Under the pieces are notes generated by a model. It was given only the letters and a program-made list of their open reading frames with translations, ran no database searches and had not been told where the DNA came from. Positions 53,290-61,151 of a stretch of DNA of 64,000 nucleotides are shown here, one piece after another. The stretch covers positions 1-64,000 of the forward strand of contig CAVEUM010000007.1 in the NCBI GenBank assembly GCA_963618735.1, read 5' to 3'. Both the position numbers and the translations under genes were made by a program. Each line of letters opens with the position of its first letter. Position 1 is the first letter of the stretch. The stretch comes from CAKUFA01 sp963618735 (GTDB lineage: Bacteria > Bacillota > Clostridia > Christensenellales > Aristaeellaceae).

Positions 53290-54096
53290 ATGAGTCATCA
53301 AGCCCTCGCTTCCATGCTTCATGCACTCATTGATCAGCTTTCCCCCCAGCAATTTCCCCAGCTGTATGATTGTCTCACCAAGGCATTAGAGGAGGAGACT
53401 CCTGATCCGTTTGTGATCGCCGGTCAAATGCTCCGGTGTGATCGCCCCGTTCCTTTCCCGAAGGCCGTGACGGAGGCCATTGAGAAGCTTTTCACCGCCG
53501 CCTTTGACGCTGGCAATGCAGACGCGCTTAATGACCTTGGTGCCCAGTACTACGACGGTGACAGAGGCTTTGAGCAAAACTACACCAAAGCCGTCAAGTA
53601 TTATCAGATGGCCGCGAAAAACGGAAGCCGTCAGGCACAGGAAAATCTGGGCTATTGCTACTTCTACGGCAGAGACATGCCCGTTGACTATGAAAAGGCG
53701 TTTCATTACTTTGCTTTGGGTGCCTTTGATGGTCATCTCGTCTCTCTGTACAAGATTGGCGACATGTACGCTGGCGGCTACTACGTCGAGAAGAATGAGA
53801 AAGAGGCATTTTGCATTTATCAGCGTTGCCTGGATACCATGACGGAGGAAGCCGCTCCCCTTGTTGCCGGTCCCTTGCTGCTGCGCCTGGGCAAATGCTA
53901 TCTGAACGGCATCGGAGTAGCGAAGGATGCCAAGTCGGCGCTCATTTGCTATCAGAAGGCCGAGTTGTATCTGCACGACATGGTCAAAAACGGTGAATCC
54001 ATGTACTTGAAGAGTTACCGCGCATCCATTGCCGGTCAGGCCAAGGCACGCGAAATTCTGGAAAAGGAATTCCCGATAAACCAGCCGCTCAGCTGA
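53290..54096 (+). CDS. Sel1-repeat (TPR-like) protein
   Basis: The 268-residue protein has about four Sel1-like repeats (residues 80-240): ALNDLGAQYYDGD, AQENLGYCYFYGR, SLYKIGDMYAGGY and LRLGKCYLNGIG, each followed by an acidic-basic AxxYYxxAA helix. Such repeats bind partner proteins. No signal peptide or membrane span is present. The ATG at 53290 follows AAAGGAG. Partner and role are unknown. Confidence 0.88.
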   Translation: MSHQALASMLHALIDQLSPQQFPQLYDCLTKALEEETPDPFVIAGQMLRCDRPVPFPKAVTEAIEKLFTAAFDAGNADALNDLGAQYYDGDRGFEQNYTKAVKYYQMAAKNGSRQAQENLGYCYFYGRDMPVDYEKAFHYFALGAFDGHLVSLYKIGDMYAGGYYVEKNEKEAFCIYQRCLDTMTEEAAPLVAGPLLLRLGKCYLNGIGVAKDAKSALICYQKAELYLHDMVKNGESMYLKSYRASIAGQAKAREILEKEFPINQPLS

Positions 54097-54157
54097 TGAC
54101 CAGCAACAAACGTTCGCCGCGTCTTGATTCGCAGCGATCATTTTCCTGCAAATAACG

Positions 54158-54194
54158 AAAAGGGCAACGACTCCGCCGAGCCGCTGCCCTTTTT
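54158..54194. terminator. Bidirectional terminator
   Basis: AAAAGGGCAACG pairs with CGCTGCCCTTTT (one mismatch). It separates the Sel1-repeat gene (plus) from the SH3-repeat gene (minus). Confidence 0.85.
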
Positions 54195-54213
54195 CAATTG
54201 ATACCCTGCAGGT

Positions 54214-55950
54214 TTACGGCACCCACATATTCGGTGCACTTTCTGCATCAATATATCCCCAGGAGTCTACCGCGTGAAGCTCTGCCTGCTCCGGCATGGC
54301 AAAGGTCATGGAAGCTCTGGTCATGTCGTACCGCCATTCAGGACAAAGGCGACCGTCCGCCGAAGCAACGGTGGTGCCTGCCGCAAGGGTCACGGTTTCA
54401 TGGCCAAAGCCATCATTCAAGGTGAGATTCTCGCTCAGGGTAAACGCGTTCTTCACGGCCGCTCCAGGGTCACCGCCCACATACTTCAGCAGCATAAAAC
54501 CCGTGCTTCCGTCCTGCACCCGAACATGCGCCCAGTTGCCCGTAACGCCAAGAATCTCCACCACCGTTCCCGTGGGATACTGGGCAAGGGCGGTGCTGTT
54601 CTGGTCAGGTTTTGCACGCAGGTTCAGTGACTCGCCGCTGTCAGGGGCAACGACCCCCAGCGGCGGCAGCATGCTGGGCACCGTTTCTGACGTGGTGTCC
54701 AGGAAGGACTTCATCATCCACCCCGTGTAGCCATAAATGCTGACCCGCATCCAGTCTTCATCCGCGGGCACGGCGTAAATCCGCTGTGCCTTCACCCCGC
54801 CAAAGTATTTGCCCAGTGTCTGTGCCTTGGTGGAAGGTGATTCCCGCAGATTCAGCCGATTCTCACGGGCATCGCTGGTGATTCGCACATTGCCTGCCGA
54901 AACAGACGCGGCCGGCAAAAAGCCCATCTGGCCATCGCTGAGCTGCACATGGAGATACGCACCGTCTGCTGTGATGCCCAGCACGCGCACCTGAAAGAAC
55001 ACGCCCAACAGCGCCACCGAGGACGCGCTTTCTGAAGGCGCATCCAGCAGAGTGCAATATTGACCCACCAAAGGTGATGCGGTGGTGATGGAGCCAATCA
55101 GCTGACGGGAGCCATTCTCCGTTCCGCCTGCGGTGAAATGGGATGCTTCCGCCCAGCCCGAGAAGCTCCCGCCAAACTCCAGTTTCACAAAGCCGCTGCC
55201 CTGGTCCAGCACCTGTGCCGCTACCCCTGCGGCGTAGTAACCCACAATGGCGCTGCCCGTGGTTGGTGCCTCATAGAGCGTTACAGGAAAATCCGTTGCA
55301 GATGATGCGCCCGTGGTGACACCCTGATTGGGGTCAGCCTCCTCAGAGGATGCCGCAATGGTCTGCGCCGCAGACAGCGTCTGAGGAAAATCCGCTTCCA
55401 CAAAGCCTGACAGGGATGTATCCTGAGGGTTGAAAACCGTTTCCTCATTCCAATAGAGCTGATGTTCCTCCACCACCACATTGGCCACCGGGAGCAACGC
55501 ACGGGTCAGACGCCAGTCGTTCCCCTCTGCCTGCCAGGTATAGCGGGCATCCCCATAAATCAGTTCAAACTGCTCTGACCCATCATAATACGCTATGTCG
55601 GATTCGCTCCATTCTTCAGAAATCGCCTGATTCCACAATTGAGGCCTTTCATCCTGTCGCAGTGCCTGGCGAGAATAAACAGCCTGCCAGCTTTGACCAT
55701 CACTGGTGAACGCCGCCAGCAAATATCCTTCTGCATCCTGCACCACAGCCGCAGCGTGGGAAGGCTGTCCATCACGATTGCCAACATAACCATCCAACGG
55801 GCGGGCAGAAGCAAGCGGCGTATCTGCCACCGCCTGAATCAATTCTTTCGGCCAGGTGCCGGAAAAGGACGTAATCGTGTTATCCGCCATGCAAACATTA
55901 GGCAGAAAAAGCATCAGCAGCACCAACAGCAGCAAACGAAATCGCTTCAC
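54214..55950 (-). CDS. Exported protein with several bacterial SH3-like repeats
   Basis: The 578-residue protein has a signal peptide (first ~22 residues, ending CMA before DNT), an N-terminal region of unknown type and then about four SH3b-like repeats (from residue 205): VTLYEAPTTGSAIVGYY, CTLLDAPSESASSVALL, LNLRESPSTKAQTLGKY and LNLRAKPDQNSTALAQY. These domains bind peptidoglycan or surface polymers. No enzyme domain is recognisable. The GTG start follows GGAGGTGAC at a proper distance; no lipobox fits. Confidence 0.83.
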   Translation of the reverse strand: MKRFRLLLLVLLMLFLPNVCMADNTITSFSGTWPKELIQAVADTPLASARPLDGYVGNRDGQPSHAAAVVQDAEGYLLAAFTSDGQSWQAVYSRQALRQDERPQLWNQAISEEWSESDIAYYDGSEQFELIYGDARYTWQAEGNDWRLTRALLPVANVVVEEHQLYWNEETVFNPQDTSLSGFVEADFPQTLSAAQTIAASSEEADPNQGVTTGASSATDFPVTLYEAPTTGSAIVGYYAAGVAAQVLDQGSGFVKLEFGGSFSGWAEASHFTAGGTENGSRQLIGSITTASPLVGQYCTLLDAPSESASSVALLGVFFQVRVLGITADGAYLHVQLSDGQMGFLPAASVSAGNVRITSDARENRLNLRESPSTKAQTLGKYFGGVKAQRIYAVPADEDWMRVSIYGYTGWMMKSFLDTTSETVPSMLPPLGVVAPDSGESLNLRAKPDQNSTALAQYPTGTVVEILGVTGNWAHVRVQDGSTGFMLLKYVGGDPGAAVKNAFTLSENLTLNDGFGHETVTLAAGTTVASADGRLCPEWRYDMTRASMTFAMPEQAELHAVDSWGYIDAESAPNMWVP

Positions 55951-55989
55951 AAAGTCACCTCCAGGAAATTCATCCATCTAATAAACGAA

Positions 55990-56014
55990 TCACAGGAGAA
56001 AAATCCTCCTGTGA
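55990..56014 (-). other. Hairpin in the SH3-repeat gene leader
   Basis: TCACAGGAG (55990-55998) pairs with CTCCTGTGA (56006-56014), nine perfect pairs around a seven-base loop, about 40 bases upstream of the GTG start. It may be an operator or a leader hairpin. Confidence 0.45.
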
Positions 56015-56095
56015 ATCACATGATGGTCGATGATTGAATCGATGAAGCACCTTCATGATGTAGTATATCAACAAGTGAAGACAGGCGCAAGCCCC

Positions 56096-56124
56096 TTGCA
56101 CCTTCTCCGGAAAAAACGTATAAT
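56096..56124 (+). promoter_or_regulatory. Promoter of fbp
   Basis: TTGCAC (56096-56101) and TATAAT (56119-56124) are separated by 17 bases, about 65 bases before the fbp start. Confidence 0.78.
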
Positions 56125-56189
56125 GAAACTGGGTGGGTGTCCATCGCGGCACATCCGCCTGCTGATACGCTGAAAGGAGGTTGTTCCTG

Positions 56190-58085
56190 ATGGAAAACAT
56201 GACAGCGGATCGTCTGAAATATCTCAGTCTGCTGGCGGAACAGTTCCGCACGGAAAAAGAATTGTGCACTGAGATTATCAACCTGAGCGGTATCCTGAAC
56301 CTGCCCAAAGGTACCGAGCATTTTATGAGTGACATTCATGGCGAATATGAATCCTTTTGCCATATTATGAATAACTGCTCCGGCGTGATTCGCGAAAAGG
56401 TGAATCTTTGGCTGGGCGACAACATGACAGGGCTGGAGGTTTCCGAGCTCTGCACGCTCATCTATTATCCGCGTGAAAAGCTGAAGCTGCTCAAGGATGA
56501 GAAGAAGCTCAGCCCCGAGTGGTATCACACCCAGCTGAATCGGCTGGTCTATCTGGCGAGGATGCTCTCCAGCAAATACACCCGTTCTCGGGTGCGTAAA
56601 GCCATGCCGGAAGCCTACGCAGGCATTCTGGATGAATTGCTCCACGCCCAGACGGACGAGGATGACAATCGCCGCCAGTATCACCAATCCATTTTGGATA
56701 CGATGGTGGACATTGGCAGCGGTGATGACTTCATCGTTGTCCTTACCGATTTGATCAAGCACCTGGCGGTAGATCGTCTGCACGTGGTGGGTGACATCTT
56801 TGACCGTGGTTCCCGTGCGGACAGCGTCATGGACATCCTCATGAATCACCACAGCATTGACATTGAATGGGGCAATCACGACATCCTGTGGATGGGCGCT
56901 GCCTCGGGCAGTCCTGTCTGTGTGGCAGGGGTGGTGCGGAATTCTCTCCAGTACCGCAACACAGAAATCCTGGAAAACGGCTACGGCATTCCCCTTCGTC
57001 CTCTAGCGCTGTTTGCGGAAAAAATCTACCCCGATATGGGGCCTGACCAGGCAGCCCTGGAAGCCATCACCATCATGATGTTCAAGCTGGAAGGCCAGCT
57101 CATCCGCCGCAATCCGGAGTTTGGCATGAACGACCGTCTTCTGCTGGAAAAGATCGACCTGTGCACAGGCATGGTACGCATCGGTGAAAAGGATTGGCCC
57201 ATCAAGCCCCGCCGTCTGCCCACGGTTTCCTGGGATGATCCTTATGCCCTGACCCAGGAAGAACAGCAGGTGATGGACGGTTTGCTGGATGCCTTCCGTC
57301 AAAGCATGCGGCTGCACAGCCACATCGGATTCCTGTACACCCGCGGCAGACTTTACCGCCGCTACAACGGCAATCTGCTTTTCCACGGCTGTGTGCCCAT
57401 GAATGAGGACGGCAGCTTCCTGACCAAGCACTTTGAGGGGCAGGATCTTTCCGGTCCCGCGCTGATGAGCTACGCCGACCGTGTGGCGCGCCGTGCCTTC
57501 TATGAGGGCGACGAAAAAGCGCTGGACTTCATGTGGTATCTGTGGTGCGGCGATGATTCTCCCCTGTGCGGCCGCCACGTGACCACCTTTGCCCGCTTCT
57601 TTGTTCCCGATGAAGAAGCCTGGCACGAGCCCCGCAATCCCTACTACGTCTACTGCAACAATGAGCAGGACTGCATGCGGATTCTCATGGCATTCGGCCT
57701 GAACAGCGAAACGGGACGCATTATCAACGGTCACACGCCCATTCGGGTCATCCGTGGTGAAAGCCCCCTGAAGGCAGGCGGCAGATTGATCGTCATTGAC
57801 GGCGGCTTCTGCCGTGCCTATCAGAAGACCACAGGCATCGCGGGTTACACGCTGATCGCCAATTCCCACGGCATGCGGCTGATGTCCCACCAACCCTTTT
57901 CCACCTTTGCGGAAGCCTTGAAGGATGGCCGGGACATTCACTCTCAGTCCTTTGAATTTGTGACATACACCGATCGCCTTCACGTTCGGGATACGGATAA
58001 CGGCAAGCGCCTGCAGGAGCGTGTGGAAGACCTGAAAGCGCTGCTGGTTGCCGCAAGAGACGGCCTCATCAATTTACAGAAATAA
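56190..58085 (+). CDS. fbp: Fructose-1,6-bisphosphatase, class III
   Basis: The 631-residue protein is the Firmicute-type class III enzyme of gluconeogenesis. It carries a metallophosphoesterase core: FMSDIHGEYESFCHIM near residue 50, VGDIFDRGSRADSVMD near residue 195 and WGNHDILWMGAA near residue 230. The length is normal for class III. The ATG at 56190 has GAAAGGAGG nine bases upstream. It is a single-gene unit with promoter and terminator. Confidence 0.95.
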   Translation: MENMTADRLKYLSLLAEQFRTEKELCTEIINLSGILNLPKGTEHFMSDIHGEYESFCHIMNNCSGVIREKVNLWLGDNMTGLEVSELCTLIYYPREKLKLLKDEKKLSPEWYHTQLNRLVYLARMLSSKYTRSRVRKAMPEAYAGILDELLHAQTDEDDNRRQYHQSILDTMVDIGSGDDFIVVLTDLIKHLAVDRLHVVGDIFDRGSRADSVMDILMNHHSIDIEWGNHDILWMGAASGSPVCVAGVVRNSLQYRNTEILENGYGIPLRPLALFAEKIYPDMGPDQAALEAITIMMFKLEGQLIRRNPEFGMNDRLLLEKIDLCTGMVRIGEKDWPIKPRRLPTVSWDDPYALTQEEQQVMDGLLDAFRQSMRLHSHIGFLYTRGRLYRRYNGNLLFHGCVPMNEDGSFLTKHFEGQDLSGPALMSYADRVARRAFYEGDEKALDFMWYLWCGDDSPLCGRHVTTFARFFVPDEEAWHEPRNPYYVYCNNEQDCMRILMAFGLNSETGRIINGHTPIRVIRGESPLKAGGRLIVIDGGFCRAYQKTTGIAGYTLIANSHGMRLMSHQPFSTFAEALKDGRDIHSQSFEFVTYTDRLHVRDTDNGKRLQERVEDLKALLVAARDGLINLQK

Positions 58086-58099
58086 GCGCATAGCAAAAG

Positions 58100-58131
58100 C
58101 GGGATGACCATTTTCGGCCATCCCGTTTTTT
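58100..58131 (+). terminator. fbp terminator
   Basis: CGGGATGACC pairs with GGCCATCCCG (one mismatch), followed by six T residues. It lies 14 bases after the fbp stop codon. Confidence 0.9.
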
Positions 58132-58141
58132 GATGGAGCTG

Positions 58142-58489
58142 TTACGCTTCTTTTGTCCACGCTTCCCAGGTTTCAGGTGCATACCCCACCGTGCACTTGC
58201 TGCCATTGCGCACAATGGGCGATTTCAGCAGCCACGGACACTCCAGCACCGCCGGAAGGAGCAGGCTATCCCGATCATAGTAGCAGGCGGGATGCTCCTT
58301 AACCTTCTTGTCCTCACGGTCAATCAGGTTGCCCAGGCCGCCCAGAGCCCTGGCCATGGTCTGCACTTCCCTTTCGCCCAGAGGGTGCTTCTTCAGATCC
58401 ATCACCTGCACCTGAATGCGGCGTTCCTTAAAGAAGCGCTCTGCCTTTTGCACATCGAAGTTTTTCTTGCTGATATAGAGTTGAATCAT
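58142..58489 (-). CDS. ArsC/Spx-family thioredoxin-fold protein without catalytic cysteine
   Basis: The 115-residue protein has the ArsC-like C-terminal part (LLKSPIVRNGSKCTVGYAPE) and a beta-alpha N-terminus (IQLYISKKNFDVQKAERFF). The usual CxxC or single catalytic cysteine at the start is absent; the position reads SKKNFD. Arsenate reduction is therefore unlikely and a regulatory or binding role is more plausible. It follows the DnaI-like gene by 14 bases, so it belongs to that operon. Confidence 0.85.
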   Translation of the reverse strand: MIQLYISKKNFDVQKAERFFKERRIQVQVMDLKKHPLGEREVQTMARALGGLGNLIDREDKKVKEHPACYYDRDSLLLPAVLECPWLLKSPIVRNGSKCTVGYAPETWEAWTKEA

Positions 58490-58503
58490 GCTTTCTCCTC
58501 CCC

Positions 58504-59469
58504 TTACAGGCGGCGAATGTCATCCCCGCGGAAAAGCAGCAAATCGCAGGCGTGCTTGTCCGTCAAACGGGAAGCAATACGCTCGGTGTACCGCTGACGA
58601 AGCTCCCGCTCGTTGAGATTGGTGGAATACACCGTGCCCCTGCCGCTGTTGCGGCGCTCATTGATAAGATTGAAAAGCTGCACAATGGTGATGTTCTCCA
58701 TCAGCGGCTCGCTGCCAAGGTCGTCCAGCAGAAGCACATCCGTGGTCATCAAGCTGTCCATGGCATCGCTGTCGCCGCCGAAGTACGCCTTCCGTGCCGT
58801 GTCCAGAAAGCGGTAAGCGCTGATGAGCAGCACATTCATGCCCCGATCCAACAGCCGACGCGCCATAGCATGCATGAGGAACGTTTTTCCCAATCCGCTG
58901 GGACCCATGAGCAGAAGATCCTGGGTATCTGCCTTGGGATAGCGGTTCGCGTAATCCTGGCACATATCGCGAATAATCTGCATGTTTTCACGCTGCGTGC
59001 AAGGCATGTCCGGGAGCGGCCGATCAGGAAACACGGACAGATCAAAGCTGTCAAAGGTTTGGTGATCGTCCTCCTCCAGTCCCACCTCACGGTAAAGCTG
59101 GCGATAATATGCGGTACGCATGCACTCGCACATTTCCTTGATGGGCTCTCCCACGTAGCCCGTATCCTTGCAAAGCTTGCAGCGGTGCACAGGATCAAGG
59201 TAATCGCTGGGCAAACCGCCCTTGCGGAGGCAATCCGCAATGCGGCTGTTCAACAGTTCCATGCGCTTGGGCAAATCATCCGCCTGCGCTGTTCCCCCCA
59301 GAATGCCGCGAACCCCACGGTAGATGATCTGCTGACGTTCATCCAGCAGATCCTTCAACCCATCGCAGCGGCGAATGGCTTCTCCCCGCCGACGATCCTC
59401 TTCCTGTCCGTTGAGCATGCGCTGTTGCTCGTATTCCGACTGCAGCTGGCGCAAAATCTCATTACGCAT
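58504..59469 (-). CDS. DnaI/DnaC-type helicase loader
   Basis: The 321-residue AAA+ protein resembles the primosomal helicase loader DnaI. An N-terminal zinc site (CKLCKDTGYV and CEC, residues 97-115) is followed by a Walker A motif LMGPSGLGKTFLMHAM near residue 187, Walker B VLLLDDLGSEP near residue 245 and an arginine-finger region (ERIASRLTD). It overlaps the DnaD-like gene by eight bases. Together they are likely to load the replicative helicase at origins and restarting forks. Confidence 0.9.
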   Translation of the reverse strand: MRNEILRQLQSEYEQQRMLNGQEEDRRRGEAIRRCDGLKDLLDERQQIIYRGVRGILGGTAQADDLPKRMELLNSRIADCLRKGGLPSDYLDPVHRCKLCKDTGYVGEPIKEMCECMRTAYYRQLYREVGLEEDDHQTFDSFDLSVFPDRPLPDMPCTQRENMQIIRDMCQDYANRYPKADTQDLLLMGPSGLGKTFLMHAMARRLLDRGMNVLLISAYRFLDTARKAYFGGDSDAMDSLMTTDVLLLDDLGSEPLMENITIVQLFNLINERRNSGRGTVYSTNLNERELRQRYTERIASRLTDKHACDLLLFRGDDIRRL

Positions 59470-60964
59470 TGAACTTCAGCTCCTTCAGGCGCTTGGCCAT
59501 TTTCTCGGTCATGCCCACCGTTGCTTCGTACTCGCGCTGATCATATTGCTGTTCCCGCACCACCTTGCCCGTCCGCTGAGGCTCCTGCTGAACAGGTTTG
59601 GCCTGCTGCGCCTGATACGCCGCACGGGAGGCGTCCATTTGGGATGGTGTCTTAATGCCCTGTGCTGCCATGGCGGTCAGCATTTTATCCAGGTAAGGAA
59701 TCGGGTTTTCCGCCTTGCTGGACAGGGCGCCGCAGTGCAGAATCATCTCATCCGTCATCTGCAAATCGCCCATCCACTTCTGCACCAGGGTGCGATCCGC
59801 CGCGGTAGGCCTGCCGCGCTTTCCCCAGGCTTCATAAAGCACCTGCAGAAGATCGTTGGCAGACTTGAACTTCATCACATATTCCTGTGCCTCGGCGATA
59901 TTGCGGATGCCCTTCTGCTTCCACGAGCGAAGCATGAGCTGCACATCATCAATGCCTTTTCCGGCGCGGGCACATTCGCGGCCTGCCAGCAGAATCACAT
60001 CATCAGTGTACAGGGCGCGCATTTCGTCATACAGTGCGAGGGTGCCTTCATTCACCGTAGCACCCGTATTCATGATAGTCAGCAGTGCCTTCAGGGGAGC
60101 CACACGTTCCGCATTGGCCGTGCGGGCTGCTTCCACTTCTTTTGCGGAGCGCATACCCTTGCCCTGGTTGCGCTTTTTCATGCCGCTAAGAATACCATCC
60201 AGATAGGAGAAGGACGGATCACCCTTGGTGGTCTCGGCACAGGCATCCAGAATAGCGTCATCCGAAAATCCCCAGTCCCTGTTCCAACGGCGGTACATGG
60301 CCTGTTCATCCTCCGAAGGAAGACGGCGCTTACCCATGCGGCGAAGCACCTTGCGGCAGCCGTCATACACAGCCTTGTCACGGTCGAAGAAGGACTCCGC
60401 GTCCTCCACGGTGGTAATCTTCTCGTCCGCCATTTGAATGGCCAATTTCTGGGCGGCATTGAAGGAAAAATGCTTGCCTTTGGTTTCAATGCAGTGCTGC
60501 ACCAGCATGAGCACCACATCCGCAGGCAGTCCCATTTCCTCCACCCACTCGTACGCCATGGTCATATCGTTGGTGCTGGGACGGCGATCCGCACCGAAAA
60601 GTGCATACATCGCCTCGGCAAATTCAGCATACGCATCATCCACAGCCGGCTCCGCATTCATGAAGAGGCGCTGCTTCACATTGATATACCGCCAGGACGG
60701 CGGATCATCGCTCACACGGCGAACAAGTCCCTTGCGTTCCCAATGGCGATAGGCTGCCAACACCTGATCGGTGGAAATATCCAGGTCATGCGCCATTTGC
60801 TGAACGCTCATTTCCTCCGTGGGATGATAGCAATGCATCAATCCATACAGGTAGACCTTGACATAACTGCCCCGCGCCCCAGGCATATATTCCAAAATGA
60901 ACTGGTTCTCCACCGGGGTGACATCGAACATGGCAAACTGCTCATCAAAACAAAACACCCCCAT
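59462..60964 (-). CDS. DnaD/DnaB-type primosome protein with repeated DDBH2-like units
   Basis: The 500-residue protein has an N-terminal winged helix (about residues 30-100, SVQQMAHDLDISTDQVLAAY) followed by about four related helical units (roughly 110-205, 210-285, 305-395 and 395-470). Each resembles the DnaD/DnaB DDBH2 domain, as in MYRRWNRDWGFSDDAILDAC and VQKWMGDLQMTDEMILHCG, and ends with a YLDGIL or YLDKML motif. B. subtilis DnaD has one such domain and DnaB two in total. It is expected to remodel origin DNA and recruit the helicase loader encoded next. Confidence 0.88.
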   Translation of the reverse strand: MGVFCFDEQFAMFDVTPVENQFILEYMPGARGSYVKVYLYGLMHCYHPTEEMSVQQMAHDLDISTDQVLAAYRHWERKGLVRRVSDDPPSWRYINVKQRLFMNAEPAVDDAYAEFAEAMYALFGADRRPSTNDMTMAYEWVEEMGLPADVVLMLVQHCIETKGKHFSFNAAQKLAIQMADEKITTVEDAESFFDRDKAVYDGCRKVLRRMGKRRLPSEDEQAMYRRWNRDWGFSDDAILDACAETTKGDPSFSYLDGILSGMKKRNQGKGMRSAKEVEAARTANAERVAPLKALLTIMNTGATVNEGTLALYDEMRALYTDDVILLAGRECARAGKGIDDVQLMLRSWKQKGIRNIAEAQEYVMKFKSANDLLQVLYEAWGKRGRPTAADRTLVQKWMGDLQMTDEMILHCGALSSKAENPIPYLDKMLTAMAAQGIKTPSQMDASRAAYQAQQAKPVQQEPQRTGKVVREQQYDQREYEATVGMTEKMAKRLKELKFNA

Positions 60965-60995
60965 GCGAGATCCCTCCTTTTTTCTATAGATCTAC

Positions 60996-61025
60996 ATTAT
61001 AGCATAAAAAAATCCACTTGGGCAA
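60996..61025 (-). promoter_or_regulatory. Promoter of the DnaD-DnaI-ArsC-like operon
   Basis: On the minus strand TTGCCC (61020-61025) and TATAAT (60996-61001) are separated by 18 bases, and the -10 has a TG extension. The start codon is about 32 bases downstream, preceded by AAAGGAGGG. Confidence 0.75.
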
Positions 61026-61070
61026 CAGATGACACGTGATTTGCGCAAAGCCGCTGCCGATCTTCCAAAA

Positions 61071-61111
61071 ACAAAAGATCCTCTTCCCATGACGAATGCC
61101 ACGGGAAGAGG
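61071..61111 (-). terminator. Terminator of the ABC transporter operon
   Basis: CCTCTTCCC (61080-61088) pairs perfectly with GGGAAGAGG (61103-61111); on the minus strand GATCTTTTG follows. It lies about 40 bases after the permease stop codon. Confidence 0.8.
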
Positions 61112-61151
61112 CAAGTGATGGATGCAGGGGCAATACTTCTTGTCCAGGCCC

